DNA of 64,000 nucleotides from Aphanizomenon flos-aquae FACHB-1287 (GCF_014698755.1 NZ_JACJTO010000009.1:1-64000); one strand, 5' to 3'; numbered from the stretch's first letter, positions 44,379-55,731 are shown. Notes: generated by a model from the letters alone, not told the origin. Program-made: numbers and translations.

Positions 44379-44526
44379 AAGAAATCCTACCTGTCACCTT
44401 ACTTTATGGATAGTTCAAACCTTCTTAATAAATCGTTAACCATCCATTAAAACAGTACCTTAAATTGGTGAATTATCAAGTATGAATTGTAAATTTTTAT
44501 GTTCAAAGCTTGATTTTTGATCTGGT

Positions 44527-46890
44527 TCAGATGTTACTATGAACTGCTAGACGTTTAGAGATTGCTAAAGAATAGCGATCGCGCATATCTTCAATACTAA
44601 CCTGAACTAATTTATGGTTGTCTGCGGTTAAAATCTGCAAATTTCCAGAATTAGCTACAGTACCTATTTTTTGCCAATATTCCCCCAAATGCTCTTGTAA
44701 ATAAGATTCCCAAATTTCCTGATTTTCCCCACTAACAGAAACTAAAATTCTTGCTCCACCTTCACCAAAAAGCACTTCATCAAATCGTAAATCATGATTT
44801 GTCGTGATTGGGAAATTAATTTCTGCCCCCAAATTTCCAGAAAGACAAGATTCTGCTATAGCAACAGTCAAGCCACCTTCAGCGGAATCATGGGCAGATT
44901 TTACCCAACCAGCGCGAATACCATGACGACAGGCATTTTGTACACACCGTTCTAAATCAAAATTAACTCTAGGGGGTCTGCCAGCAATTGTATGATGAAT
45001 TGTTGCCAAATATTCAGAAGCTCCTAATTCAATTGTAGATTGAATTGACAAACCTAAAAGGTAAATTACATCCCCGGCATTTTGCCAACCTTGTCCGCAA
45101 ATTTTCGTCAAGTCTTCAATTAAACCCACCATACCCACAACCGGAGTCGGATAAATTGGCTGAGGATTTCCCTCTGTGTCAAAAGTTTCATTATAGAGAG
45201 ACACATTCCCCCCAGTGACCGGTGTTCCCAACTCCCGACAACCTTCGCTCAACCCCCGACAAGCGGACGCTAATTGCCAATAACCAATGGGGTTTTCTGG
45301 ACTACCAAAATTGAGGTTATCTGTTACAGCCAGGGGTTCAGCGCCCACACAGCTAAGATTCCGGGCAGCTTCTGCTACTACTGCCTTAGCCCCTTCATAA
45401 GGATCAAGATAGACATAGCGAGAGTTACAATCTACGGTGGCCGCAACAGCGGAGTTGCGATTTTGGCTTTGAGATTTGGGATTTTTGATTTCTACTAAGG
45501 GACGAAGACGAACTACAGCAGCATCAGCCCCTCCTGGTAATAATACTGTGTTATTTTGAACTTGATGATCATATTGACGATAAACCCAGCTTTTAGAAGC
45601 AATGGTGGGAGTATCTAACAAAGTCAATAAAATTTGATTCCAATTTTGCCAATTTCTGCCAATTTCAATCCCTGTAGCATCACAAGCGGGTAAATTATCT
45701 TTTGTCCATTGCCAAGCTTTGATAGCATATTCTGGTGCTTCTGTCAATAATTCTCTTTCATACAGGGGCGTATTTTCCGCTAAAGCATCTGCGGGAATTT
45801 CAGCGGCAATTTTTCCCTCAAACCAAATCCTGACAATGGGTTCAGCAATTACTGTACCTGCAACTACCGCTTGTAGTCCCCAACGGTGAAAAATAGCAAT
45901 TAATTCCTGTTCTCGCCCTTTTTCGGCAACAAATAACATTCTTTCTTGAGATTCCGACAGCAGATATTCATAGGGTATCATTCCCGACTCCCGCACCGGA
46001 ATTTTATCTAAATTGAAGTCAATTCCGACACTACCTTTAGCGGCCATTTCTGATGTTGAACAGGTGATACCCGCCGCACCCATATCCTGTGCTGCCACTA
46101 CAGCCCCGGTTTTAAATGCTTCTAAACAAGCTTCGATTAAGGACTTTTCTAAAAATGGATCTCCCACTTGTACAGCGGGACGGTTATCCATAGACTCCTC
46201 GGTTAATTCCGCACTGGCAAAACTTGCTCCACCCATACCATCTCGTCCGGTGGTTGAACCTACATACAGCACGGGATTTCCCACGCCTGAAGCCCCTGAT
46301 TTAACAATTTCCGAAGTTTCCATCAAACCGAGAGCCATGACGTTAACTAGGGGATTTCCAGAGTAAGCGGGGTCAAAATACACTTCACCACCCACTGTGG
46401 GAACGCCCACACAATTACCATAATGACTTATACCTGCAACTACGCCTGTAAACAGTCTTTGGGTTTTTGGGTCATTCAAATCACCAAACCGCAAAGAATT
46501 TAATAAAGCAATAGGACGGGCTCCCATGGTAAATATATCTCTTAGTATTCCACCTACTCCAGTTGCAGCGCCTTGAAATGGTTCAACAGCGGAGGGGTGG
46601 TTATGGGATTCTATTTTAAACGCTAATTGTAGTCCGTCACCGATATCCACAACTCCGGCATTTTCCCCAGGTCCGACGAGAATCCGCGGTCCGGTGGTGG
46701 GAAACTGTTTAAGTAAGGGGCGGGAATTTTTATAACAGCAATGTTCTGACCACATGACCCCAAACATACCTAGTTCGGCTTTGTTGGGGTGACGACCTAA
46801 GCGGCGAACGATTTCTGCATATTCTTCTGGTTTTATGCCTTCTGAGGCTATTTCTTGCGGAGAAAAGGGATTTTCACCAAATGTGGTCAT
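44527..46890 (-). CDS. purL: phosphoribosylformylglycinamidine synthase subunit PurL
   Basis: The 787 residues form the small (bacterial three-subunit) type of PurL, which converts FGAR to FGAM with PurQ and PurS. Features: [45 protein letters not shown] (ATP site), [35 protein letters not shown], and the repeated PurM-like half with [14 protein letters not shown] and [15 protein letters not shown]. purF follows after a 174-bp gap. Confidence 0.97.
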   Translation of the reverse strand: MTTFGENPFSPQEIASEGIKPEEYAEIVRRLGRHPNKAELGMFGVMWSEHCCYKNSRPLLKQFPTTGPRILVGPGENAGVVDIGDGLQLAFKIESHNHPSAVEPFQGAATGVGGILRDIFTMGARPIALLNSLRFGDLNDPKTQRLFTGVVAGISHYGNCVGVPTVGGEVYFDPAYSGNPLVNVMALGLMETSEIVKSGASGVGNPVLYVGSTTGRDGMGGASFASAELTEESMDNRPAVQVGDPFLEKSLIEACLEAFKTGAVVAAQDMGAAGITCSTSEMAAKGSVGIDFNLDKIPVRESGMIPYEYLLSESQERMLFVAEKGREQELIAIFHRWGLQAVVAGTVIAEPIVRIWFEGKIAAEIPADALAENTPLYERELLTEAPEYAIKAWQWTKDNLPACDATGIEIGRNWQNWNQILLTLLDTPTIASKSWVYRQYDHQVQNNTVLLPGGADAAVVRLRPLVEIKNPKSQSQNRNSAVAATVDCNSRYVYLDPYEGAKAVVAEAARNLSCVGAEPLAVTDNLNFGSPENPIGYWQLASACRGLSEGCRELGTPVTGGNVSLYNETFDTEGNPQPIYPTPVVGMVGLIEDLTKICGQGWQNAGDVIYLLGLSIQSTIELGASEYLATIHHTIAGRPPRVNFDLERCVQNACRHGIRAGWVKSAHDSAEGGLTVAIAESCLSGNLGAEINFPITTNHDLRFDEVLFGEGGARILVSVSGENQEIWESYLQEHLGEYWQKIGTVANSGNLQILTADNHKLVQVSIEDMRDRYSLAISKRLAVHSNI

Positions 46891-46974
46891 GGGAGTTATG
46901 GGTCAAGAGGATAGAGAAATATTCTACCTGTTTACGCATCAATTGAAGTACAATATTCATTCTGCTAGAATTAT

Positions 46975-47245
46975 AGCTCTTCGGTACTTGTTATGCTAAA
47001 CTCCTAAGTAAAATGCCCATATAATTTATGGCTGTGAAGTATGATATAACTTTTACACCGCTTAAATCCAGAATCTATGTGAGAATTTTATTTAAGTTTA
47101 TTTAAAAATGATTGGGATTGTATTTATAGTTAATAATAAATGCGTATTGTACGTCAATACTTGCAATACTTTTATTTATTTGTTAATACATTTTTTCATA
47201 TTTTTTAATAAAAATAGAGTTTAGCACAAGAAGTGCCGAAGAGCC
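46975..47245. mobile_element. MITE-like element, about 270 bp
   Basis: The left end AGCTCTTCGGTACTTGTTAT and right end (reverse complement GGCTCTTCGGCACTTCTTGT) form 28-bp imperfect terminal inverted repeats, 24 of 28 positions matching. The interior is AT-rich without a gene. It fills most of the gap between purL and cobN and may supply or displace their promoters. Confidence 0.65.
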
Positions 47246-47423
47246 TTAATTTTTTAGTGCTGATATCGGCTTTTTTGACCATCAGGGATTACTATAAATT
47301 ACTGGGTATGGTTTTAAATTCATCTGATAAATTCGCAATCAATGTTAAACTAATATAATATTTACTGATGAATTTATTTATTGCCTTATTTAAACTCAAA
47401 ATTCCCCTCATTAATTACTAATT
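47246..47423 (+). promoter_or_regulatory. cobN upstream region
   Basis: Short AT-rich leader. A hairpin-like GTGCTGATATCGGC is near 47257. I looked for a cobalamin riboswitch and saw none. Confidence 0.35.
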
Positions 47424-50400
47424 ATGCACCGAATCAGCGCCACACCGGGTGGATTAAATCAATCAGAAGGTTTATTTTTTCTCCCACAAACACCCGCCCC
47501 TTTTGTATTGATTACAGCAGCAGATACTGATATTCAAACCCTAGCGGCCGTAGTTCCTAAATTACCTAGTCAATTTCCTGAACTGCGAGTAGCCAACCTC
47601 TTACAACTACAACAACAAATAAGTATAGATGATTATAGTGAACAAGTTTTAGAATCTGCCCAAGTAATTGTTATGCGTCTTATCGGTGGAAGTTCTTACT
47701 GGTCTTATGGTCTGGAGGTAGTACAGGAAATTGGAGAACGTAATGGTACAACCCTAATTATAATGCCCGGAGATGACGGACTTGATTTTGATTTAATCTC
47801 TAAATCTACCGTTTCTGGGGAAATTGTCCAGAAAATCTGGCAATATTTTCAAGAAGGTGGTACAGAAAATTTCCTCAACGCGTTGCAATTTATCGCTGAT
47901 ACGGCTTTATTAACAGAATTTAATCCTCCACCTCCACAACCTGTTCCCCGTGTGGGTTTGTATGAGAGGTTAGAAACTGAGAATAATACTCAATTACCAA
48001 TTACTAATTACCCATTTCCAAAAGTTGGGATTTTATTTTATCGCGCTCATTATTTATCAGGAAATACTCAAGTTATTGATGCTTTATGTAATGCTTTAAT
48101 AGAGAAAAAATTACAACCTGTACCAGTTTTTGTTTCTTCATTACGTGAACCTGGTATAAGTGATAAATTATGTGAATGGTTTACAAATAAAGATGGAGTA
48201 AATATTAGTTTATTGATGAATACTACCAGTTTTTCCCTAGCAAGTTTAGAAACAGAAACACCACAAACTGAACTTTGGGAAAAATTAGATATACCCGTTT
48301 TACAAGTAATTCTCTGCGCTAGTTCCATTGAACAATGGCAAGCACAACCACAAGGTTTAACACCCCGTGATATTGCCATAAATGTAGCATTACCAGAAGT
48401 AGACGGACGGATTATTAGTAGGGCTGTATCCTTCAAAACTTTACAAACTCGAAATCATAAATTAGAAACCGATATTGTAGTTTATGAACCCGTGAGCGAT
48501 CGCATTCAATTTGTCACCCAACTAGCTGCAAATTGGGTACGATTGCGGGTAAAAATACCCCAAGAACGGCGCGTAGCCATAATTTTGGCAAATTACCCCA
48601 ACACGAATGGAAGGCTTGCCAATGGCGTAGGATTGGATACTCCTGCTAGTTGTATAGAAATTCTCAAAGCCTTAAAATTAGCTGGTTATGAAGTAGGAAA
48701 TATTCCCGAAACTGGAGACGAATTAATTCAAATTCTCACATCTAGCATCACCAATGATCCCGAAGGAAAAGACTGGAAACCAATAAATCAAAGTTTATCA
48801 GCAACAGAATATAAAAACTATTTTTCCACCCTACCTATAAACATTCAAAAACAAATTATCGAACGTTGGGGATTAGACTTCGACTTCGCTGAGTCTAAAG
48901 TTGGCGAAGAAAATTTTTCCCAATCACCAATCACCAATCATCAATCACCATTTCCCATTTCGGGAATTAAATTTGGTAATATTTTTGTAGGTATTCAACC
49001 ATCAAGAGGTTACGATCTTGATCCGAGTTTAAATTATCATGCACCAGATTTAGAACCAACACATAATTATTTAGCCTTTTATCATTGGCTGCGAGAATAC
49101 TTTGCCGCTGATGCTATAATTCATCTAGGAAAACATGGAAACTTAGAATGGCTACCCGGAAAAAGTGTCGCCTTATCTAATACTTGTTATCCAGAAATTG
49201 CCTTGGGACCAATGCCCCATTTATATCCATTTATTGTCAATGATCCCGGTGAAGGTTCACAGGCCAAAAGACGCGCCCAAGCAGTAATAATTGATCATCT
49301 AACACCACCCATGACACGGGCCCAATTATATGGACCATTGCAACAACTAGAAAACCTCATTGACGAATATTACGAAGCAGAAAATTTAGATCCTTCCAGA
49401 CTAACAAAAATACGCGATCGCATTCAAGAACTCGTCATCAAAGAAAACCTATATAAAGACTTAGGAATTACCAACCCCAAAGACATAGAAAACTTTGAAA
49501 CCCTCATCTTAAACTCCCTAGACGGTTACTTATGCGAACTCAAAGAAGCCCAAATCCGTGACGGCCTACACATATTCGGTCAATGTCCCCAAGGAACACA
49601 ACTAAGAGACTTAATAATAGCGATCGGTCGCATCCCCAACCGTTATTCTATAGGCATTACCCGCGCCATAGCCAAACAATGGAACATAGACATAGACCCC
49701 CTAACCGACAACCTCTCAACCCCCCTCACCGCGCCTCTGCGCCTCTGCGAGAGACTTAAATCCTGCCAGATCATCGGTGATGTCGTCGAACTCCTAGAAA
49801 TAGAAGCCGCCCATTTAGTAGAACAAATCATAGCCGGAACAACCACCGAAAACTGGATTAGCGACAAACTCCTCCCGTCCCTGCAAAAAACCAGCGAAGA
49901 AATCACCAACCTATTACGGGGACTTGACGGAAAATACGTTCCCAGCGGTGCTTCTGGCGCACCCACACGCGGCCGACCCGAAGTTTTGCCCACAGGTAAA
50001 AACTTTTACGCCGTTGATATTCGTGCCATTCCCACAGAAACCGCCTGGGATATTGGGAGAAAAGCCGCTGAAACCCTGATTGAAACCTACACCCAAGAAC
50101 ATGGAGAATATCCTAAAACTCTCGCTTTATCCGTGTGGGGTACGGCTACCATGCGAACCGGTGGTGATGATTTAGCGGAGGCCTTAGCTTTACTCGGTGT
50201 TAAACCTCTGTGGGACGGTGTAGCGCGACGGGTGATAGATTTTGAAATATTACCTTTGGCGGTTGTGGGTCGTCCCCGTGTAGATGTTACGCTGAGAATA
50301 TCGGGTTTTTTCCGGGATGCTTTTCCCAATTTAATCACTTTATTTGACCAAGCGGTAAAAGCAGTTTCGGCTTTAGATGAACCAGCAGATCAAAATCCCC

Positions 50401-51203
50401 TCGCAGATACAGTTCGTCAAGAAACTGAACAATGGACTCAACAGGGTTTATCTTTAGAAATAGCACAAGAGCGATCGCAATATCGCATTTTTGGTTCTCA
50501 ACCAGGCGCTTATGGCGCGGGACTCCAAGGTTTAATAGCTTCCCAAAATTGGCAAAATGACCAGGATTTAGCCCAAGCCTACACAAATTGGAGCGCTTAC
50601 GCCTATTCTTCTAGTCAGGAAACAGGGAATAAGAATGTGGAAGCTTTTGAACAACGTTTAAAGCAAATGCAAATCGTCCTCCACAATCAAGATAACCGCG
50701 AACATGATTTACTTGATTCCGATGATTATTATCAATTTCAGGGGGGTTTAACAGCCGCCGTGCGTTCTCTTCAGGGTAAAAACCCCCAAACCTATTTTGG
50801 CGATAATTCTAATACACTCCAGCCCAAAATTCGCCAACTTAGTTCAGAAATTGCCAGGGTATATCGTTCCCGTGTGGTTAATCCTAAATGGATAGCTGGA
50901 GTTATGCGTCATGGTTATAAGGGTGCATTTGAAATGGCCGCAACGGTAGATTTTCTCTTTGCTTACGATGCTACGGCCCAATGTGTAGAAGATTATATGT
51001 ATCAAGGTGTAGTTGAAGCATATTTAGAAAATACCACAGTTTGTGAATTTATTCAAGACAAAAATCCTTGGGCATTACGTGATATTGCGGAAAGACTGCT
51101 AGAAGCAAATCAGCGCGGATTATGGCAGAATGTAAGTATACAAACCCTAGAAGATATCCGCAATTTATTACATCAAGCTGAAGCCTCTATCGAAGAGAAA
51201 TAA
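47424..51203 (+). CDS. cobN: cobaltochelatase subunit CobN (or CobN/ChlH-like chelatase)
   Basis: The 1259-residue protein is the large subunit that inserts cobalt during cobalamin synthesis. Motifs: IQPSRGYDLDPSLNYHAPDLEPTHNYLAFYHW, DAIIHLGKHGNLEWLPGKSVALS, YPFIVNDPGEGSQAKRRAQAVIIDHLTPPMTRA, SGAPTRGRPEVLPTGKNFYAVD and LSVWGTATMRTGGDD. Three places look like in-frame intergenic-repeat insertions (TQLPITNYPFPK, SPITNHQSPFPIS and TPLTAPLRLCER). The frame is intact. Cyanobacteria often use CobN with the magnesium-chelatase I/D subunits; those genes are not here. Confidence 0.93.
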   Translation: MHRISATPGGLNQSEGLFFLPQTPAPFVLITAADTDIQTLAAVVPKLPSQFPELRVANLLQLQQQISIDDYSEQVLESAQVIVMRLIGGSSYWSYGLEVVQEIGERNGTTLIIMPGDDGLDFDLISKSTVSGEIVQKIWQYFQEGGTENFLNALQFIADTALLTEFNPPPPQPVPRVGLYERLETENNTQLPITNYPFPKVGILFYRAHYLSGNTQVIDALCNALIEKKLQPVPVFVSSLREPGISDKLCEWFTNKDGVNISLLMNTTSFSLASLETETPQTELWEKLDIPVLQVILCASSIEQWQAQPQGLTPRDIAINVALPEVDGRIISRAVSFKTLQTRNHKLETDIVVYEPVSDRIQFVTQLAANWVRLRVKIPQERRVAIILANYPNTNGRLANGVGLDTPASCIEILKALKLAGYEVGNIPETGDELIQILTSSITNDPEGKDWKPINQSLSATEYKNYFSTLPINIQKQIIERWGLDFDFAESKVGEENFSQSPITNHQSPFPISGIKFGNIFVGIQPSRGYDLDPSLNYHAPDLEPTHNYLAFYHWLREYFAADAIIHLGKHGNLEWLPGKSVALSNTCYPEIALGPMPHLYPFIVNDPGEGSQAKRRAQAVIIDHLTPPMTRAQLYGPLQQLENLIDEYYEAENLDPSRLTKIRDRIQELVIKENLYKDLGITNPKDIENFETLILNSLDGYLCELKEAQIRDGLHIFGQCPQGTQLRDLIIAIGRIPNRYSIGITRAIAKQWNIDIDPLTDNLSTPLTAPLRLCERLKSCQIIGDVVELLEIEAAHLVEQIIAGTTTENWISDKLLPSLQKTSEEITNLLRGLDGKYVPSGASGAPTRGRPEVLPTGKNFYAVDIRAIPTETAWDIGRKAAETLIETYTQEHGEYPKTLALSVWGTATMRTGGDDLAEALALLGVKPLWDGVARRVIDFEILPLAVVGRPRVDVTLRISGFFRDAFPNLITLFDQAVKAVSALDEPADQNPLADTVRQETEQWTQQGLSLEIAQERSQYRIFGSQPGAYGAGLQGLIASQNWQNDQDLAQAYTNWSAYAYSSSQETGNKNVEAFEQRLKQMQIVLHNQDNREHDLLDSDDYYQFQGGLTAAVRSLQGKNPQTYFGDNSNTLQPKIRQLSSEIARVYRSRVVNPKWIAGVMRHGYKGAFEMAATVDFLFAYDATAQCVEDYMYQGVVEAYLENTTVCEFIQDKNPWALRDIAERLLEANQRGLWQNVSIQTLEDIRNLLHQAEASIEEK

Positions 51204-51366
51204 TGGTTAAAAGCGGAAATTTTTATTAATTCCCGCTTGGACAATGCACTGAGATTCCCCACTACTAGATTAACCCTCCAAAATTGCAGATATCTATCCC
51301 TGTAATACCAAGTTCCTAGCTATCTAAATTGAGGTTGGTAATTGCTAACTATCAATATCTTAGGTT

Positions 51367-51822
51367 TTAAATTGGCATCAATGCCCTTTGGCACTTAGGA
51401 CACACAGCATGAATTGTCATTTGACAATCTAATAAATGGAAACCTTCTTTTTGGGCTATTTTTCCGCCAATCTTTAAAATTGATTCGTTTTTAAACTCAA
51501 TAGTCAAGTTACAGCGGACACAAATAAGGTGATGGTGGTGATGGGGATAAGGCTGATTAATTTCATAATGTTTATGCCCTTCACCTAATTCCAACTCCCG
51601 CAAAATTCCCATTCTTGCCATCAACTTTAAAGTACGATAGATAGTTGACAAACTAATGCCTTCACCATCAGTTTCTAAGCGATGATATAGATCCTCGGCA
51701 CTTAAATGTTCACCTTGGGGGAGTTCCTGAAAAATATGCAGAATTGTTTCTCGTTGTGGAGTTAAACGCCAGCCACGGTCGTTTAATTCTGCCTTAAGTG
51801 AACCAGTTGTGTAGACAGTCAT
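51367..51822 (-). CDS. furA: ferric uptake regulator Fur (FurA-type)
   Basis: The 151-residue repressor starts MTVYTTGSLKAELNDRGWRLTPQRETILHIF and has the recognition helix SLSTIYRTLKLMARMGI. Metal sites include HKHYEI and HHHHHLICVRCN; CxxC pairs CVRC and CPKC make a structural zinc site. I take ATG 51822, since the upstream ATG adds six atypical residues. The sequence resembles Anabaena FurA, which controls iron homeostasis. It lies directly downstream of the sigma factor gene, as in Anabaena. Confidence 0.92.
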   Translation of the reverse strand: MTVYTTGSLKAELNDRGWRLTPQRETILHIFQELPQGEHLSAEDLYHRLETDGEGISLSTIYRTLKLMARMGILRELELGEGHKHYEINQPYPHHHHHLICVRCNLTIEFKNESILKIGGKIAQKEGFHLLDCQMTIHAVCPKCQRALMPI

Positions 51823-51957
51823 ACTAAATTTTCTCAACAAAGCTCATTAATTGAGAATATAACAAATACTTGCCTGAATTTGCAATAATCAATCCTTATT
51901 GAGAATATTTATTAGTTGTCAATGGTCTTGTGTCTGTTGTCTGTTGCCTTTTTCCTT

Positions 51958-53193
51958 CTAACTCAAAGACTCTAGATAGTCCCGGACAAGGTTGCGGCGT
52001 TTGGGTTGGCGGAGTTTTTGCAAAGCCTTCGATTCAATTTGTCTGACTCTTTCCCGTGATAGGTCAAGGGCTCGGCCAATTTCTGCTAAAGAGTAAGCAT
52101 GACCATCGGACAAACCAAAGCGCATGAGAATAACATCACGTTCCCGACTAGTTAAATCATCTAGAAGATGATGCAGATCTTTATGTAAAGATTCCCGCAT
52201 TAACATCTCCTCAGGAGTAATAGTATCAGTCTCCAGTAATTCTCCTAATTCAGTATCTTTATCTTTGCCAACCTTAGTTTCCAAAGACACAGAACGAGGA
52301 ACTCTTAATAGCACTTCCCGGACTTGGATAGCTGTCATATCTAACTCCAGCGCCAGGTCTTCTAAAGTCGGTGTACGCCCTTTTTCTTGGGCAATTTTTC
52401 GTTGCGCCTTTTTAATTTTGTTGAGTTTTTCGGTGATATGAACGGGAAGACGAATAGTGCGGCTAGAAGTAGCAATTGACCTAGTAATACCTTGACGAAT
52501 CCACCAATAAGCATAGGTACTAAAACGATAACCCTTGGTGGGATCAAATTTCTCAACTGCTCGTTCTAAACCTAAAGTCCCTTCTTGAATCAAATCCAAC
52601 AATTCTAAACCACGATTTTGGTATTTCTTAGCGACAGATACCACCAAACGCAAATTCGCCTTAATCATGTGTGATTTGGCTTGCAGTCCTTGAGTTTGAA
52701 CTTGGTCTAGTTCTTCCACTGTTAAATTAACAATTTCTGCCCAGCGTCTTTTACCATTAGCTAAAGTTGGCTTTAGATCAGGTAAATTTATTCCCGCAGT
52801 AGCCGCCCAGCGTTCCAATGAAGGGCGGTGTCCCAGTTCTGCTGTTAATCGCTCCTGTACCTCTACTAACCGGGAATAGGGGATAATTACAGTATCTCCC
52901 TCGGTGGCAGCAGCACTAAGTAACAACCGCATCCGTAAGTAACGCTGTACTTTTTGGGCTTCGGCAACTTCTTCATCTCTTCCTAACAAACGGACTCGGC
53001 CAATTTCTTGCAGATAGAGACGTACTAGGTCTGTACTGTGTCGGTTAGTTTGCGCGGCTAAAGCTAAATCGGATTCAGCAGTAGTTAGGGCTAAATCTGG
53101 AACCCCATCATCATTGATGTCAATATCCAGAGGTAGACTGGAATTTTGCTCGTTGTGGGCGGCATTTTTATAAAAAGATGTTGCTGACATCAT
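51958..53193 (-). CDS. sigC: group 2 sigma-70 factor (SigC-like)
   Basis: The 411-residue sigma factor shows region 1.2 (DLVRLYLQEIGRVRLL), region 2 (AKSHMIKANLRLVVSVAKKY, DLIQEGTLGLERAVEKFDP, RFSTYAYWWIRQGITRSI), region 3, and region 4 HTH (YSLAEIGRALDLSRERVRQIE). Placement next to fur matches Anabaena sigC, which is the reason for the symbol; sequence alone would only say group 2. An adjacent ATG one codon in is an alternative start. Confidence 0.85.
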   Translation of the reverse strand: MMSATSFYKNAAHNEQNSSLPLDIDINDDGVPDLALTTAESDLALAAQTNRHSTDLVRLYLQEIGRVRLLGRDEEVAEAQKVQRYLRMRLLLSAAATEGDTVIIPYSRLVEVQERLTAELGHRPSLERWAATAGINLPDLKPTLANGKRRWAEIVNLTVEELDQVQTQGLQAKSHMIKANLRLVVSVAKKYQNRGLELLDLIQEGTLGLERAVEKFDPTKGYRFSTYAYWWIRQGITRSIATSSRTIRLPVHITEKLNKIKKAQRKIAQEKGRTPTLEDLALELDMTAIQVREVLLRVPRSVSLETKVGKDKDTELGELLETDTITPEEMLMRESLHKDLHHLLDDLTSRERDVILMRFGLSDGHAYSLAEIGRALDLSRERVRQIESKALQKLRQPKRRNLVRDYLESLS

Positions 53194-53729
53194 GTCTCAA
53201 ATTTCTCCAGGTAACAATAGATTATGGTTATCTCAAATTACGGTTATCTAATTAACTTCTGCTATTCCGTAATTCGTCATCAATTAACACAGTTTAGGTT
53301 TCAATGTACAATTCTTTGGAAAACTTTGTACTAGTTCAAGCAAGGAGCAAAGGAAAAAACTCAATTTATCAGTTTTTGGACTGTTTTAACTAGACAGTTA
53401 TTTTTGCTACAGGTTACTAGTTTAAAAGAATACATTTTTAATGGGTTATTCGTTACTAATATCTGTGTGGTTGAACAAATAGCTAAGTAAATCTTTAGTC
53501 AGATTTTCACTTATGATTTAACTGGTTAATATTACCATGCTTAAGAATATTAACGGTTATTTTTTAACTGATTATAAACATATTTCTAATTATGATGATG
53601 CTTATAAACTACATGGTTATATTTACATCTCTGAAAAAGTAATTTCCTGACAATTTGACAAATTCTTTCTAGAGATTTTGCGGTCATGATTTAATTGCTC
53701 TTGGACACATGAGGGTAGTTCTCCTTGAC
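53194..53729. other. 536-bp AT-rich gap between gpsA and the sigma factor gene
   Basis: It must contain the promoter of the sigma factor gene and the 3' end of gpsA. TTAAGAATATTAACGGTTA-type AT-rich direct repeats are seen, but no gene, RNA or defined operator that I can support. Confidence 0.5.
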
Positions 53730-54725
53730 TTACCACATTTGTTCACGGGGAAAATCATCAAATTCAGGTTTGATATTTCGTAACATGAGTTTATCTAGTG
53801 CAACTCTTGGTGTAACTTGTCCTGCCAGCAGTTGATAAACCTGCTCGGTAATGGGAATAGGAATACTTCGTTGTTTGGCAATTTCCATTAGTACCCGACA
53901 GGTGTTGACACCTTCGGCTGTGCCTGGAAGACTTGCTAGAACCTCTTCCAGCATTTTTCCATTGGCTAATTGATAGCCAACTTGATAATTGCGACTTAAG
54001 GGGCTATTACAGGTCGCTAGTAAATCTCCTAGACCAGATAAACCATAAAATGTTTCCGTTATCGCGCCTAAATTCTTACCAATTCGCACCATTTCGGTTA
54101 AACCACGGGTGACTAAAGCGGCTTTGGCATTTGTTCCTAAGTGTAATCCATCACATATACCGGCAGCAATGGCTATGACATTTTTAAGTGTTCCTCCTAA
54201 TTCTACACCCACAGGGTCAGGGTTAGTGTAGACACGAAAGCGATGGGAAGAAAATACCAGTTGGACGCTTTGGGCAGCATTGGCATTTTTACTAGCTACG
54301 ACTGTTGCAGATGGTAAATCCTGGGCAATTTCTTGGGATAAATTCGGACCTGATAAGACCACAACCGGATGATTAGGAAAAGCTGCTTGCCAAATTTGCG
54401 AAGGTGTGTATGTAGTGTGTGGTTCTAGTCCTTTGGTTGCGGTGACAAAGATTGTTTGTGGAGCTAGGGGAAAAGACTGTACTATGGAGGCCACGTCTCT
54501 TACTCCTTTCATAGAAATAGCGGACAAGATTATTTGAGGGTTATTATTTTCTAATATTTTTTCTAGAGGTTCTTGACGTGACCATAGATGTACCTGATTA
54601 CCATTAATTGCTGCTAATTTGGCCAGGGTTGTACCCCAAGCACCTGCACCAAGAATGACAACAGATTTTGAGTTGGGAATTTGGGAATTAGTCACGGGGA
54701 ATAGGGAACAGGAAACAACTGACAA
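53730..54725 (-). CDS. gpsA: glycerol-3-phosphate dehydrogenase [NAD(P)+]
   Basis: GpsA reduces dihydroxyacetone phosphate to glycerol-3-phosphate for membrane lipids. The 331 residues contain VVILGAGAWGTTLAKLAA (NAD fold), VVLSGPNLSQEIA, GVELGGTLKNVIAIAAGICDG (catalytic Lys) and GLSGLGDLLATCNSPLSRNYQVG. The first 20 residues (SCSLFPVTNSQIPNSK) look like translated intergenic repeat, so the true start may be nearer the NAD fold. It follows lipA by 11 bp. Confidence 0.94.
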   Translation of the reverse strand: MSVVSCSLFPVTNSQIPNSKSVVILGAGAWGTTLAKLAAINGNQVHLWSRQEPLEKILENNNPQIILSAISMKGVRDVASIVQSFPLAPQTIFVTATKGLEPHTTYTPSQIWQAAFPNHPVVVLSGPNLSQEIAQDLPSATVVASKNANAAQSVQLVFSSHRFRVYTNPDPVGVELGGTLKNVIAIAAGICDGLHLGTNAKAALVTRGLTEMVRIGKNLGAITETFYGLSGLGDLLATCNSPLSRNYQVGYQLANGKMLEEVLASLPGTAEGVNTCRVLMEIAKQRSIPIPITEQVYQLLAGQVTPRVALDKLMLRNIKPEFDDFPREQMW

Positions 54726-54736
54726 CCAAGAATAAA

Positions 54737-55606
54737 CTATCTAGGATAACGTTTCATTAATTCTCTGACTTGCTCTGCATGATATGAGCTTCTTGTCAAT
54801 GGGGAAGAAACAACTTGTAAAAATCCCAAGTTTTCACCAAAGGTTTGCCAGGCTGCAAATTGCTCAGGTGTGACAAAGTTTGAGACCTGTAAGTGTTTTC
54901 GACTGGGTTGGAGATACTGGCCAATGGTGAGAATATCACAATCTGCTGCTCGCAAGTCTTCCATAACTTGGCGAATTTCTGTATCTGTTTCACCTAGTCC
55001 GACCATAATACCAGATTTTGTGTAAATGCTGGGAGAAATTTGGCGCGAGCGTTGTAATAATTCCATTGTTCGCTTATAATTACCTTGGGGACGTACACGG
55101 CTATACAGGCGCGAAATGGTTTCTGTGTTGTGGTTAAGTACCTCTGGTTGGCTTTGGAGGATTATTTCTAAAGCTTGCCAATTACCGCACAAGTCGGGAA
55201 TTAATACTTCAATTGTGGTATGAGGTGAAGTTTCATGAATAGCATTAATACAGTGAACAAATTGAGATGCACCACCGTCTGGTAAGTCATCTCTGTTGAC
55301 GGAGGTAATCACAACGTGATTAAGCTGCATTCGTCGAACTGCTTCCGCTAGTCGTGTGGGTTCGGTGGGATCTAATGGTTGGGGTTTTTTTTCAAAGTCA
55401 ATATCACAGTAAGGACAAGCTCTGGTACAAGCTGGACCCATAATCAAAAATGTGGCGGTACCGGCATTGAAGCATTCACCAATGTTAGGACAGGAAGCTT
55501 CTTCGCAAACGGTATTCAGGGCTAAATCCCGCAAAATTTCTTTAACGTTACCAACACGCTCCCATTGAGGCGCTTTTACCCGTAACCAGTCTGGTTTTAC
55601 AGTCAC
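54737..55606 (-). CDS. lipA: lipoyl synthase
   Basis: LipA inserts two sulfurs into octanoyl groups of lipoyl-dependent enzymes. The 289 residues carry [13 protein letters not shown] (auxiliary [4Fe-4S] cluster) and [10 protein letters not shown] (radical-SAM CxxxCxxC), then [20 protein letters not shown] and the terminal RSSYHAE with the conserved Ser ligand. Its stop is 11 bp upstream of gpsA, so the two may be cotranscribed. Confidence 0.96.
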   Translation of the reverse strand: MTVKPDWLRVKAPQWERVGNVKEILRDLALNTVCEEASCPNIGECFNAGTATFLIMGPACTRACPYCDIDFEKKPQPLDPTEPTRLAEAVRRMQLNHVVITSVNRDDLPDGGASQFVHCINAIHETSPHTTIEVLIPDLCGNWQALEIILQSQPEVLNHNTETISRLYSRVRPQGNYKRTMELLQRSRQISPSIYTKSGIMVGLGETDTEIRQVMEDLRAADCDILTIGQYLQPSRKHLQVSNFVTPEQFAAWQTFGENLGFLQVVSSPLTRSSYHAEQVRELMKRYPR

Positions 55607-55731
55607 AGTCTATTTTTACCATTTTAGTTATACAAGTCTTATCCTAGCAAGCAAAGACATCTATGGCGGCAGAAAAATTTGTTATTTTTTACTAATTGTG
55701 GTATCATTACTTCAAATTGCCATTTTTATGG

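Noticed and set aside
47246-47423. Cobalamin riboswitch upstream of cobN
   Set aside because: I looked for the B12-box blocks on the plus strand and saw none; synthesis genes need not carry one.
49643-50586. Several open frames on the minus strand under cobN
   Set aside because: They are antisense to conserved CobN motifs and have no ribosome-binding sites or recognisable products.
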